A stretch of DNA of 64,000 nucleotides from Sphingomonadaceae bacterium (GTDB lineage Bacteria; Pseudomonadota; Alphaproteobacteria; Sphingomonadales; Sphingomonadaceae): the NCBI GenBank assembly GCA_019239915.1, contig JAFAZF010000072.1, forward strand, positions 1 through 64,000. The letters are read 5' to 3'. The translations under genes were made by a program, and so were the position numbers. Position 1 is the stretch's first letter. Each line of letters begins with the position of its first letter. Below the pieces are notes generated by a model. It was not told the DNA's origin. It made no database searches and worked only from the letters and a program-made list of their open reading frames with translations. This document shows positions 1-8,665 of this stretch, piece after piece.

Positions 1-218
1 CGGTGCTCGAGGTGCTCGATGCGGTGGAGCGCGTCACCAACATGCCGATCGCGCGGCGCATGGAGCCGCGCCGCGCCGGCGATCCCGCCGCACTGGTCGC
101 CGCTAACGAAGCGATCGTCGCCGCCTTCGGCTGGCAACCGCGCCACGCCGATCTCGAAACGATCGTCACCCACGCGCTCGCATGGGAACGGGCGCTCGGC
201 GAGCGCCGCGCCTCCTAG
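1..218 (+). CDS. galE: UDP-glucose 4-epimerase, C-terminal end (partial)
   Basis: Only the last ~72 codons are in the window; the gene starts to the left. The tail matches the C-terminus of GalE-type short-chain dehydrogenase/epimerases: a VLDAVERVTNMPI helix, the RRAGDPAALVA segment that contacts the nucleotide sugar, then GWQPRHADLETIVTHALAWE. GalE interconverts UDP-glucose and UDP-galactose in the cytoplasm, feeding exopolysaccharide and LPS sugar supply. The NAD-binding Rossmann half and catalytic YxxxK lie outside, so a related nucleotide-sugar epimerase cannot be excluded. The next gene starts 123 bp downstream on the same strand. Confidence 0.85.
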   Translation, partial: VLEVLDAVERVTNMPIARRMEPRRAGDPAALVAANEAIVAAFGWQPRHADLETIVTHALAWERALGERRAS

Positions 219-341
219 CGGCCGCCGCAAAGAGGCCGATGCGCGTGCATCGGGAGCACCGGCCGCGTTTGTGCGTTCGGCGCCCGTCTGCTTGATCCAA
301 GTTGGATTGGCGGACGTGCGACGTCCTGCCAGCGGGGGAGC

Positions 342-1964
342 ATGCCGGAACAACCGACACCCACTCATGACGGGCCGGACATGGCCCCGTCGATCGCGCT
401 GGAGCGCTATCGCGCATTGTTCGATTCGATGGACGACGGCTTCTGCATCATCGAGTTCCTGGACGGCGCCCACGGCCCGCTCAGCGACTATGTCCATGTC
501 GAGGCGAACGCCGCCTACGCGCGCCACGCCGGCATCCCGGACGTGATCGGCCAGAAGGTGCGCGAGATGGTGCCCGACGAAGCCTCGGGCTGGGTGGAGC
601 TCTATGGGAGCGTCCTTCAGACCGGCAAGCCGCTGCGCTTCGAGCGCGAGCTGGTCGCCACCGGCCGCCAGCTCGAAGTATCGGCCTTTCGAATCGGCGC
701 GCTCGAGGACCGCCAGGTGGCGGTGCTGTTCAAGGACGTCACCGCGCGGCTGAACGCGGAGCAGGCGCTGAAGCAGCTCAACGAGACCTTGGAAGTGCGG
801 ATCGCCGAGGCCATCGCCGAGCGCGAGGCGAGCGAGGAGGCGCTGCGCCAGGCGCTCAAGATGGAGGCGGTCGGCCAGATGACCGGTGGCCTCGCGCATG
901 ATTTCAACAATCTGCTCGCCGGAATTTCCGGCGCGTTCGAGATGATCGGCGTGCGCCTCGCGCAGGGGCGCAGCGCGGATGTGGAACGCTACCTCACCGC
1001 CGGCCAGGGCGCGGCGCGGCGTGCGGCGGCGCTGACGCAGCGGTTACTTGCCTTCTCGCGCCGGCAGACGCTCTCGCCCAAGCCGACCGACGTCAACCGC
1101 CTGATGGCGGACCTTGTCGAGCTCGTGCAGCGTACCGTTGGGCCCGGCATCCATGTCGAGACCGTCGCTGCCGCGGGCCTGTGGTCGACACTGGTCGATC
1201 CCAATCAGCTCGAAAACGCGGTCATCAACCTCTGCATCAACGCGCGCGACGCGATGCCCGACGGCGGCACGATCACGATCGAGACCTGCGACAAATGGCT
1301 CGACGAGCGCGCCGCCAAGGAGCGTGCGCTGGAGCCCGGCCAATATGTCACGCTGTGCGTGAGCGACACGGGCACCGGCATCGACAAGGCGACGCTGGAG
1401 CGCGTCTTCGATCCCTTCTTCACGACCAAGCCGCTCGGCGAGGGTACCGGGTTGGGGCTCTCGATGGTCTATGGCTTCGCGCGCCAGAGCCACGGCCATG
1501 TCCGCATCTATTCGGAGCTCGGGCAGGGGACGATGGCGTGCATCTACCTGCCGCGCCACCATGGCGACGCCGACGCGCCGTCGCTGGATCACGCCCTGCC
1601 GCACGTCGCCAGCGCCGCGCACGAGACCGTGCTCGTCGTCGATGACGAGCCGACGGTGCGGATGCTGATCGTCGATGCGCTCGCCGATCTCGGCTATGCC
1701 TGCCTCGAGGCGGGGGACGGCGCGGCCGGGCTGCGCATCCTCGATTCCGATGTCCGTGTCGATCTGCTGATCACCGACGTCGGCCTGCCCGGCGGGCTCA
1801 ATGGCCGCCAGGTCGCCGAGGCGGCGCGCGCTGCGGCCCGAGCTGCGGGTCCTGTTCATCACCGGCTTTGCCGAGAACGCGGTGCTCAACCACGGCCACA
1901 TCGAGCGTGGCATGGAACTGCTGACGAAGCCGTTCGCGGTCGAAGAACTCACCCGCCGGGTTGA
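342..1964 (+). CDS. Hybrid sensor histidine kinase with frameshifted receiver domain
   Basis: Membrane-free sensor kinase. Residues ~20-130 form a PAS-like sensor, ~135-170 a coiled-coil linker, and the H-box GGLAHDFNNLLAG carries the phospho-acceptor His186. The N box (NLCINARDAM, ~297-306), DTGTGID and the GEGTGLGLSM lid (~366-375) show a complete HATPase domain. A receiver domain starts at ~428 (VLVVDDEP) with phospho-acceptor Asp479 in LLITDVGLPGG. After about residue 497 the frame loses homology (PVHHRLCRERG...), while the expected sequence continues in the +1 frame to 1986. The kinase module is intact, so signalling through another regulator is possible, but the receiver would misfold unless the shift is a sequencing error. 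Confidence 0.85.
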   Translation: MPEQPTPTHDGPDMAPSIALERYRALFDSMDDGFCIIEFLDGAHGPLSDYVHVEANAAYARHAGIPDVIGQKVREMVPDEASGWVELYGSVLQTGKPLRFERELVATGRQLEVSAFRIGALEDRQVAVLFKDVTARLNAEQALKQLNETLEVRIAEAIAEREASEEALRQALKMEAVGQMTGGLAHDFNNLLAGISGAFEMIGVRLAQGRSADVERYLTAGQGAARRAAALTQRLLAFSRRQTLSPKPTDVNRLMADLVELVQRTVGPGIHVETVAAAGLWSTLVDPNQLENAVINLCINARDAMPDGGTITIETCDKWLDERAAKERALEPGQYVTLCVSDTGTGIDKATLERVFDPFFTTKPLGEGTGLGLSMVYGFARQSHGHVRIYSELGQGTMACIYLPRHHGDADAPSLDHALPHVASAAHETVLVVDDEPTVRMLIVDALADLGYACLEAGDGAAGLRILDSDVRVDLLITDVGLPGGLNGRQVAEAARAAARAAGPVHHRLCRERGAQPRPHRAWHGTADEAVRGRRTHPPG

Positions 1965-1986
1965 GCGCCTCCTGCAAGGCAGGTGA
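1830..1986 (+). pseudogene. Out-of-frame C-terminal end of the receiver domain
   Basis: This continues the receiver of the preceding kinase in a different frame: LRPELRVLFITGFAEN, then LLTKPFAVEELTRRV, which carries the conserved Lys of response regulators (TKPF). Joining the frames within the run gcggcgcgcgctgcggcc at about 1821-1838 restores a normal ~120-residue receiver ending at 1986. A missing GC dinucleotide in that alternating GC tract, or one extra base, would explain it. I treat it as a broken end rather than a separate gene, because it has no ribosome binding site or start of its own. Confidence 0.7.
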
Positions 1987-2041
1987 ACGCGGCCACAAAA
2001 AGCGGTCGATAAAGCGATCGTGCCCCAGTAGGACGCCGGGC

Positions 2042-3169
2042 ATGATACTCACCGAAACGCAGGAAGCGATCGCCGCCGAAGTCCGCGCATTCGCGCAGGA
2101 GCGGATCAAGCCCAACTCCGTTCAATTCGAAGCGGACGGTGGCTATCCTGCCGGATTGTTCGAAGAGCTTGGGCAGCTCGGGCTGCTCGGCATGGTCGCG
2201 CCCGAACAGTTCGGCGGCGCGGGCAGCGATTATGTCTCCTATGCGCTGGCGCTGATCGAGATCGCGGCGGCCGACGGCGCGCTGTCGACGGTGCTGTCGA
2301 TCCAGAACTCGATCATGGTCGCCGGGCTGCTCAAGGACGGCACCGAGGCGCAGCAAGCGCGGTTCCTGCCGGACTTCATTTCGGGCCGGACGGTCGGCGC
2401 CTTCGCTCTCACGGAAACCGATGCCGGTTCGGACGCCGCCGCGATCCGCACGCGCGCAACGAAGGTCGAGGGCGGCTGGCGGCTCAACGGATCCAAGCAG
2501 TTCATCACATCGGGCGGGATCTCGGGCGTGACGATGGTCATTGCCGTGACCGATCCCGACGCCGGACGGAAGGGGATCACTGCCTTCCTCGTGCCGACCA
2601 ATCGGCCGGGGTACGTCGTCGAAAAGACCGAGCACAAGCTCGGGCAGGCCGCATCGGACACTTGTGCGCTGCGCTTCGAGGATATGTTCGTCGAGGACGA
2701 TCTCGTCCTTGGTGAGCCGGGGCAGGGCTATCGCATCGCGCTCGCCAACCTCGAGACCGGGCGCATCGGGATCGCCGCGCAGTGCATCGGCATGGCGCGG
2801 GCCGCGCTCGACATCGCGGTCGGCTATGCCCGGGAGCGCAAATCGATGGGCAAGCCGATCATCGAGCATCAGGCGGTCGGCTTTCGGCTCGCCGATCTGG
2901 CGACGCGGCTGGAGGCGGCGCGGCAGATGGTGCTCTCGGCCGCCGCGCTGCGCGATGCGGGAAGGCCGGCGCTCACGCAGGCTTCGATGGCCAAGCTGTT
3001 CGCCTCGGAAACCGCCGAGGCGGTCGTCTCGGGCGCGATGCAGACGCTCGGCGGCTATGGCTATCTCGAGGAGTTCGGCGTCGCCAAGATCTATCGCGAC
3101 GTCCGCGTCTGCCAGATCTACGAAGGCACGTCGGATATCCAGCGCATGCTCATCGCGCGATCGCTGTAG
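2042..3169 (+). CDS. Acyl-CoA dehydrogenase
   Basis: Flavoprotein of 375 residues that oxidises acyl-CoA to trans-2-enoyl-CoA in fatty-acid or branched-chain amino-acid breakdown. The N-terminal helical domain is followed by the FAD signature FALTETDAGSDAAAIRT (~125-141) and the SGGISGVTM strand. The C-terminal motif IYEGTSDIQRMLIAR carries the catalytic-base Glu of the short/medium-chain family. Length is typical. The ATG at 2042 is chosen because family homology begins at MILTETQEAIAAEVRAF; the frame extends upstream without homology. It stands alone, followed by a palindromic repeat. Substrate length cannot be read from the sequence. Confidence 0.93.
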   Translation: MILTETQEAIAAEVRAFAQERIKPNSVQFEADGGYPAGLFEELGQLGLLGMVAPEQFGGAGSDYVSYALALIEIAAADGALSTVLSIQNSIMVAGLLKDGTEAQQARFLPDFISGRTVGAFALTETDAGSDAAAIRTRATKVEGGWRLNGSKQFITSGGISGVTMVIAVTDPDAGRKGITAFLVPTNRPGYVVEKTEHKLGQAASDTCALRFEDMFVEDDLVLGEPGQGYRIALANLETGRIGIAAQCIGMARAALDIAVGYARERKSMGKPIIEHQAVGFRLADLATRLEAARQMVLSAAALRDAGRPALTQASMAKLFASETAEAVVSGAMQTLGGYGYLEEFGVAKIYRDVRVCQIYEGTSDIQRMLIARSL

Positions 3170-3257
3170 ATCGGACATGCGGCTGATCAGCTAACGCAAA
3201 TCCTCTCTTCGCAGGGAGGAGCGCGGTCGCGTGGCCAAGGCTGTTTTGCGATCACAT

Positions 3258-3373
3258 CCGTTCGCCCTGAGCCCTTCGACTGCCTGCAGGGCAGGCGCTC
3301 AGGACAGGCTGGCCCTTCGGGCCAGTCGAAGGGCAAGCATAGTGGCTGGGCTTCGACTTCGCTCAGGCCGAAC
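3258..3373. repeat. REP-like element, family A, copy 1
   Basis: Starts CCGTTCGCCCTGAGC and ends GCTCAGGCCGAAC, forming an inverted pair with inner CTTCGAC/GTCGAAG arms. It sits between convergent genes (acyl-CoA dehydrogenase and the lipoyl-domain protein). It is the longest copy, with an extra internal palindrome TGGCCCTTCGGGCCA. One of eight related elements in the window. It may help terminate both transcripts. Confidence 0.75.
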
Positions 3374-3414
3374 TTATGGACCGATCCAGGCAGATCGATT
3401 TACTTAATGCGCGC

Positions 3415-3645
3415 CTACTCGATCTCGCCGAGCACGGCGCCGACCTGGTAGGTCTCGCCGACTGCGGCGATGATCTTGAGCTTGCCGGACGCCGGCGCTT
3501 CGACCTCGTTGGTCGATTTGTCGCTTTCCAGGGCATAGAGCGGCTGCCCGGCGGTCACTTCGCTGCCATCCTCGGCGAGCCATTCTGCGAGCACGCCCTC
3601 GTTCATCGAGAAGCCGAGTTTCGGAAGGAGGATCTCGGTGGCCAT
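3415..3645 (-). CDS. Stand-alone biotin/lipoyl-attachment domain protein
   Basis: A 76-residue protein that is a single lipoyl/biotinyl domain: MATEILLPKLGFSMNEG, then the hairpin LESDKSTNEVEAPASG, whose DK turn is the usual lipoyl-lysine site (lipoyl domains have DKA or DKS; biotin domains have MK). It lacks the E3-binding and catalytic acyltransferase domains of a 2-oxoacid dehydrogenase E2. The start follows a clear AAAGGAG ribosome site, which rules out an in-frame upstream ATG. It is the downstream neighbour (108 bp) of a CitE-like lyase on the same strand, so it may be a swinging-arm partner in a small CoA-ester pathway. That role is inference. Confidence 0.85.
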   Translation of the reverse strand: MATEILLPKLGFSMNEGVLAEWLAEDGSEVTAGQPLYALESDKSTNEVEAPASGKLKIIAAVGETYQVGAVLGEIE

Positions 3646-3753
3646 GGGTGCTCCTTTGATGGCGAAGATGGGCTGGAGTCCAGCCGGGTATAGCGGGGCG
3701 GATGGAGGCTGGCGCGGCGACAAGTCAAGCCTTCTCGCACGCCGCGCCGCCGA

Positions 3754-4647
3754 TCATGGCCGCTCCGCCAGCCGCAGCAGCCGCTCGGCGCGCGCCAGAT
3801 GCGGCCGATCGAGCATGCCGCCGCGATAGCCGATCGCGCCGACGCCGGGATTGGCGGCGAACAGCGCGACGATCTCCTGCGCGTCGGCGATTTCCTCTGC
3901 GGTCGGCGAGAAGGCCGCGTTGATCGGCTCGACCTGGGCGGGGTGGATGGCGAGCATGCCGCGATAGCCGTCGCGGCGGACGCGCTCGGCGGTGCGGCGC
4001 AGGCCATCCGCATCGCGGAAGTCGCCATGGATCGTCTCGATCGCGGGCAGGCCGGCGGCGGCCGCGCCGAGCAGGCACAGGCTGCGCGCGAGCTGGAAGG
4101 TGAAGCCGAAGCTGCCGTCCGCCTCGCGGTTGGCGCTGGCGCCGACCGCGTCGGCGAGATCCTCCGCGCCCCAGGTTAGCGCAACGAGGCGAGGCGCGCC
4201 GGCATAGTCGCCGGTCTTGAACATTGCGGCGGCGGTTTCCGTGATCAGCGCGATCACCTTGGTCGCGCCGTCGGCGATGTGGTGCGCGGCCTCGAAGGCG
4301 GAGAGATGATGGTCGAGCCGTTCGATATCGGCGCGGCCTTCGGCCTTGGGCAGCATGATCCCGCCCGGCCGCCCCGGCATCACGGCGGCGAGATCGGCGA
4401 GGATGTGGCCGCTCCCGAGCGGATTGACGCGCACCCATAGCCGCGCCCGGCGATCCGGGTTGGCCGCGAGGAATTCCCGCACCAGCGTCCGCGCGCGCGG
4501 CTTTTCGGATTCGGCGACCGCGTCTTCCAGATCGAGCAGCACGATGTCGGCAGGTCCATCGGCGGCCTTCGCCATTTTGCGCTCGCTGTCTCCGGGCGCG
4601 AACAGCCAGGATCGTGCGCCGAACTGCCCCGCCTCATCCGCCATCAT
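3754..4647 (-). CDS. HpcH/HpaI aldolase family, CitE-like CoA ester lyase
   Basis: A 297-residue TIM-barrel lyase. The start region RSWLFAPGDSERKMAKA and the segment DIVLLDLEDAVAESEK are diagnostic for the CitE / malyl-CoA lyase group; LEDAV carries the conserved acidic Mg-binding residues and IALITETAAA a conserved barrel strand. These enzymes cleave or form C-C bonds in citryl-, malyl-, citramalyl- or beta-methylmalyl-CoA. ATG at 4647 follows GGAAGGG; an ATG three bases further in is equally possible. The frame extends upstream to 4872 without homology and over the start of the divergent aminopeptidase gene, so I reject that extension. Exact substrate is unknown. Confidence 0.88.
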   Translation of the reverse strand: MMADEAGQFGARSWLFAPGDSERKMAKAADGPADIVLLDLEDAVAESEKPRARTLVREFLAANPDRRARLWVRVNPLGSGHILADLAAVMPGRPGGIMLPKAEGRADIERLDHHLSAFEAAHHIADGATKVIALITETAAAMFKTGDYAGAPRLVALTWGAEDLADAVGASANREADGSFGFTFQLARSLCLLGAAAAGLPAIETIHGDFRDADGLRRTAERVRRDGYRGMLAIHPAQVEPINAAFSPTAEEIADAQEIVALFAANPGVGAIGYRGGMLDRPHLARAERLLRLAERP

Positions 4648-4783
4648 CGAATCCCTTCCACGCTGCAGCGCGAGCCTTCGATCGCGGTCCGCTGCCGAAA
4701 ACGCAACATTGACAGCATCCTCGATATCCCACGAGATGCGTGGTTCAATGTCGGGGGCGCGTCGCCGCTCCGGAAGGAGGTTC

Positions 4784-7447
4784 ATGCGAAGCGCCGCGCT
4801 CGCCATCATGATGCTCGCAGCGGCGCCGCCCGCCAAGCATGTGCCGACGACGATCCCCGCCAAAGCGGACATCGGCGCCGTGCCGCCGGGCCGCCTGCCC
4901 GACGACGCGCATCCCGCGGCCTATCGCATCGATCTCACCCTGCTGCCCGAGAAGGCGCGCTTCTCCGGCCATGTCGAAATCACGGTCGATCTCGCGGCGC
5001 CGCGTCCGGCGCTGTGGATCAACGGGCGCGATCTGAACGTCGCCCATGTCGAGGCACGAACGTCGAGTGGGACGATCGTGGCGCGTTACGAGCAGGTCGA
5101 TCGGCTCGGCGTCGCGCGGCTCGATTTCGCGCGCCCGCTGCCGGCCGGCCATGCCACACTCGTCTTCGACTATGACGCGCCGTTCTCGAGCGCGGCCGCG
5201 GCGCTCTACCATGTGCAGGTCGGCGGCGCGTGGTATGCTTGGTCACAGTTCGAATCGATCGACGCGCGCGCCGTTTATCCGAGCTTCGATCAGCCCGGCT
5301 ACAAGACGCCGTTCACGATCAGCCTCACCACCCATGCCGGCCAATCGGCGACGAGCAACGCGCCAGAAACGGGCGTCGTCCACCAGGGGGCGCTCGACAA
5401 GCACCTGTTCGCGCCGACATTGCCGCTGCCGACCTATCTCGTCGAGTTCGGTGTCGGCCCGTTCGCCATCGCGACCGGCGCGGTGCCACCGACGCCGCAG
5501 CGCGCCAATCCGCTGCCGCTCCGCATCGTCGCGACCCGGTCCAACGCCGACAAGCTGGCCTATGCGCTCAAGGAAAGCCCGCGCATCGTCACGCTGCTCG
5601 AGCAATATTTCGACCGGCCGTTTCCCTTCCCGAAGCTCGATCAGATCGCATCGCCGATCCAGGAAGGCGCGATGGAGAATGCCGGCGCCGATACCTATCA
5701 GGACAATCTCCTGCTGCTCGACGACGGCGCCTCGACCACCCAGCGCCAGGAATTCGGCGAGGTCGTCGCGCACGAGCTCTCGCATCAATGGTTCGGCGAT
5801 CTCGTGACGCCGGCCTGGTGGGACGACATCTGGCTCAACGAGAGCTTCGCCAACTGGATGGGCTACCGCATCGGCAACGCCTGGCGGCCCGAACTCAACA
5901 TCGGCGTCGGCGCGATCGACGAGGCGTTCGCCGCGATGACGATCGATAGCCTCGTCGCCGGCCGGCCGATCCATCAGCCGATCACGCAGTCCGGCGAGAT
6001 CGACAGCGCGTTCGATCCGGTCACCTACGGCAAGGGGGGCCAGGTCGTCGCGATGATCGCCGCCTATCTTGGCGACGAGACCTTCCGGAACGGGGTGCGG
6101 CTGCACATCAAGCGCCACGCCTATGGCAACGCGACGTCGGACGATTTCTTCGCGGCGCTGGCCGATGCGGCGCACGATCCGCGCATCGTCGCGGCGATGA
6201 AGAGCTTCGTCGACCAGCAGGGCGTGCCGGTGGTGCGCGTGACGCGCGCGGCCGACGGCGGCTTCGACGTCTCGCAGAAGCGTTATGCGCTGCTCGGCAG
6301 CATGCCCGCCGCCGAGACGTGGACCATCCCGCTCTGCATGCGCATCGGCGGCACGCGCCAGTGCGATCTGCTCGATCGGGATCATGCCCGGGTCGGCTAT
6401 CGCGGACCGGCCCTCGGCGCCGCGCCGATCATGCCGAACGCCGGCGGCACCGGCTATTATCGCTTCGCGCTCGACGATGCCGACTGGCAGGCGCTGATCG
6501 CCGAGGGCGCGAGGCTCGGCGCGGGCGAGGCGTTGGCGGCGAGCGACAGCCTGTGGGCAGGCTTCCGCGCCGGCGAGATCGCGCCCGCGCGGCTCATCGA
6601 GATGACGCGCGCGATGGCCGCGAATCCGGACACGACCGCGGCGATCGACGGCGGCCAAAGGCTCGGCGGGCTGCGCGCGCGCGGGCTGATCGCCGCCGCC
6701 TCGCTGCCGGCCTATCGCGCGCTGATGGCCGCGATCTACGGCCCGCGCCTCGCCGCGCTTGGCGCCGACCTCCGCGCGCAGGCCTATGCGGCCGATCCGC
6801 CCGACCGGCAGAAGCTGCGCGCCGCGCTCATCGGCCTGGTCGCGCGCGAAGCCGGCGATCGGGCCTTGCGCGCGCGGCTGGTCGCGGCGTCCAAAGCCTA
6901 TCTCGGTGGCGACGCCAAGGCGCTGGACCAGTCGATCCTCGCGATCGCGCTCGTCGTCTATCTGCAGGACGGCGGCGTGTCGGCGACGGAGGCGCTCGTG
7001 GCCAAGATGGCGGCATCGCAGGACGCGCTGTTCCGCGGCGCCGCCCAGCAGGCGCTCGGCGCCAGCGACAGCGCGGTGGACGCGCAGTGGCTGCTCGGCC
7101 ACTTCGGCGACGGCACGCTGCGGCCGCCCGAGGAGCAGAACATCCTCGCCGACATGATGACCGAGCCGGCGACGCGCGATCCCGCCTACGCCTATCTCGA
7201 TGCGAATTTCGATCGGATCGCGAAGACCGCGAGCATATTTGATTTCGGGCGGCTGACGAGTATGCCCGATCGCTACTGCTCGGTCGCCAAGGCCGACGAG
7301 ATCGAGCGTCGTTTCGCGCCGCGCGTCTCGCAGTACAAGCGCGGCGGCCTGGAGCTCGCGCGCACCGTGGAGCTCGTGCGGAGCTGCGGCGCGCTCGCGC
7401 GGGCACGGGGTGCGGAGCTTGCCGCCGCGCTCGGCAATGCTTCCTAA
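4784..7447 (+). CDS. M1 family zinc aminopeptidase
   Basis: An 887-residue M1 metallopeptidase that removes N-terminal residues from peptides. It has the GAMEN exopeptidase motif at ~295-299 and the zinc site HELSHQW at 330 with the third ligand Glu353 (HEXXH-X18-E). The N-terminus MRSAALAIMMLAAAPPAKH looks like a short signal peptide, so the enzyme is probably exported; the C-terminal half is the helical ERAP1-like domain. The ATG at 4784 follows a strong GGAAGGAGG ribosome site 3-8 bases upstream. The open frame reaches back to 4346 but overlaps the divergent lyase and has no signal there. Confidence 0.93.
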   Translation: MRSAALAIMMLAAAPPAKHVPTTIPAKADIGAVPPGRLPDDAHPAAYRIDLTLLPEKARFSGHVEITVDLAAPRPALWINGRDLNVAHVEARTSSGTIVARYEQVDRLGVARLDFARPLPAGHATLVFDYDAPFSSAAAALYHVQVGGAWYAWSQFESIDARAVYPSFDQPGYKTPFTISLTTHAGQSATSNAPETGVVHQGALDKHLFAPTLPLPTYLVEFGVGPFAIATGAVPPTPQRANPLPLRIVATRSNADKLAYALKESPRIVTLLEQYFDRPFPFPKLDQIASPIQEGAMENAGADTYQDNLLLLDDGASTTQRQEFGEVVAHELSHQWFGDLVTPAWWDDIWLNESFANWMGYRIGNAWRPELNIGVGAIDEAFAAMTIDSLVAGRPIHQPITQSGEIDSAFDPVTYGKGGQVVAMIAAYLGDETFRNGVRLHIKRHAYGNATSDDFFAALADAAHDPRIVAAMKSFVDQQGVPVVRVTRAADGGFDVSQKRYALLGSMPAAETWTIPLCMRIGGTRQCDLLDRDHARVGYRGPALGAAPIMPNAGGTGYYRFALDDADWQALIAEGARLGAGEALAASDSLWAGFRAGEIAPARLIEMTRAMAANPDTTAAIDGGQRLGGLRARGLIAAASLPAYRALMAAIYGPRLAALGADLRAQAYAADPPDRQKLRAALIGLVAREAGDRALRARLVAASKAYLGGDAKALDQSILAIALVVYLQDGGVSATEALVAKMAASQDALFRGAAQQALGASDSAVDAQWLLGHFGDGTLRPPEEQNILADMMTEPATRDPAYAYLDANFDRIAKTASIFDFGRLTSMPDRYCSVAKADEIERRFAPRVSQYKRGGLELARTVELVRSCGALARARGAELAAALGNAS

Positions 7448-7510
7448 GCCGTCGACAGCCGCGCCGTTATTCGCCAAGGCGCGAGCGTCGCCGCCAAGAG
7501 CCGAGTCGCC

Positions 7511-7885
7511 ATGCAGAAATCCGCCACCGACATCATGCAGGAGATCATCTTCTCCGCCGTGATCGACAGCGTGCTCGCGCTCAAGGAAGGCGCGCGCGGC
7601 GTGCAGAACGTGCTGCTGCGCGATCTCAACGCCGTGCATCCGAACACGACCTTCGCGGACCTGCCGCCGCATGCCCAGGCGGCGATCCAGCAGAGCGTGC
7701 GCGCCGCCTTCACCCGGCTGCTCAAGGAGGGCTATGCCGTCGCGCCCAGCATCGAGCGCCGGCCGCCGATGCCGCCGCGCCCGCCGCGCCCGGCCGGCGG
7801 CCGGCCGCCCGTGGTCGAGACCAAGCGCCGCCCGCGCCCGCGCCCGGACGATGGCGGGAACAAGCCGCCGCGCGGCAAGCGCTGA
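7511..7885 (+). CDS. Conserved hypothetical protein with Pro/Arg-rich tail
   Basis: A 124-residue cytoplasmic protein of unknown function. Residues 1-80 look like a compact helical domain (MQKSATDIMQEIIFSAVIDSVLALKEG...LLRDLNAVHPNTTFADL). Residues ~85-124 are a low-complexity, very basic Pro/Arg tail that could bind nucleic acid or membrane. It lies 64 bp after the aminopeptidase gene on the same strand and may be cotranscribed. GC and codon use match the neighbours. I do not recognise a family. Confidence 0.75.
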   Translation: MQKSATDIMQEIIFSAVIDSVLALKEGARGVQNVLLRDLNAVHPNTTFADLPPHAQAAIQQSVRAAFTRLLKEGYAVAPSIERRPPMPPRPPRPAGGRPPVVETKRRPRPRPDDGGNKPPRGKR

Positions 7886-7987
7886 ACTCGCTGCAGCGCG
7901 TTGGTGGAGGCTCGGAACAGGGACTCGACAAGCGAAGGCTGCGCAGACGAGCCGACGGGCTCGTGACGTAGCTCGCGCGCCGAGCCG

Positions 7988-8662
7988 CTAGAGCGTCGCC
8001 TCGATCGCGCGGGCGGCCTGGTCGGGATCCTTCGCCTGCGTGATCGGGCGGCCGACGACGAGGATCGAGGCACCGTGATCGAGTGCGTCGCGCGGCGTCA
8101 CCACTCGCTTCTGGTCGGCGAGCGAACCATTGGCGGGGCGTACGCCGGGCACGACGAAGAAGCCGTCATGCCAATGCTTGCGCACCGCTCCGACTTCCCG
8201 GCCGGAGCAGACGATGCCGTCCAGCCCGGCGGAGCGGGCCAATTCGGCAAGCCGGAGCACCTGATCGTGCGGATCGCCTGCGACGCCGATGTCGCGCAGA
8301 TCCTCCTCGTCGAGGCTGGTCAGCACCGTCACCGCGACGACCTTGCAGCCGAGCGGCGCGGCGGCCTTGGCATCCTCCATCATGGCGCGACCGCCGGCTG
8401 CGTGCACGGTGAGCACCGATGGCTCGAGCGGACGTAGCGCCTGCACGGCCTTGGCGACGGTGTTGGGGATGTCGTGCAGCTTCAGGTCGAGGAAGATCGG
8501 CAGCCCGAGCTTGGCGACTTCGTGGACGCCGTGATGGCCGTTCGCGCAGAAGAATTCGAGGCCGAGCTTGAGGCCGCCGACATGGTTCTTGACCTGCCGC
8601 GCGATGTTGCAGGCGGCGTCGAGATCAGGGGTGTCTATGGCGACGTAGATCGGCGAGCGCAT
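7988..8662 (-). CDS. pyrF: Orotidine 5'-phosphate decarboxylase
   Basis: A 224-residue TIM-barrel enzyme catalysing the last step of UMP synthesis (OMP to UMP plus CO2) in the cytoplasm. The signature FLDLKLHDIPNTVAKA, with its catalytic D-x-K-x-x-D, is intact; GGLKLGLEFF and the C-terminal VVPGVRPANG and ILVVGRPIT phosphate-binding segments follow. Length is normal. It starts 3 bp after the lapA-like gene, so the two form an operon, as is common in sphingomonads. Confidence 0.97.
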   Translation of the reverse strand: MRSPIYVAIDTPDLDAACNIARQVKNHVGGLKLGLEFFCANGHHGVHEVAKLGLPIFLDLKLHDIPNTVAKAVQALRPLEPSVLTVHAAGGRAMMEDAKAAAPLGCKVVAVTVLTSLDEEDLRDIGVAGDPHDQVLRLAELARSAGLDGIVCSGREVGAVRKHWHDGFFVVPGVRPANGSLADQKRVVTPRDALDHGASILVVGRPITQAKDPDQAARAIEATL

Positions 8663-8665
8663 GGC

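Noticed and set aside
4346-4783. Upstream extension of the aminopeptidase frame
   Set aside because: Overlaps the divergent lyase gene, no homology; a strong ribosome site precedes ATG 4784.
5243-7672. 809-codon open frame antisense to the M1 aminopeptidase gene
   Set aside because: GC-rich third positions keep the opposite strand open; the peptide is Arg/Ala/Gly-rich without domains, while the sense strand has complete aminopeptidase motifs.
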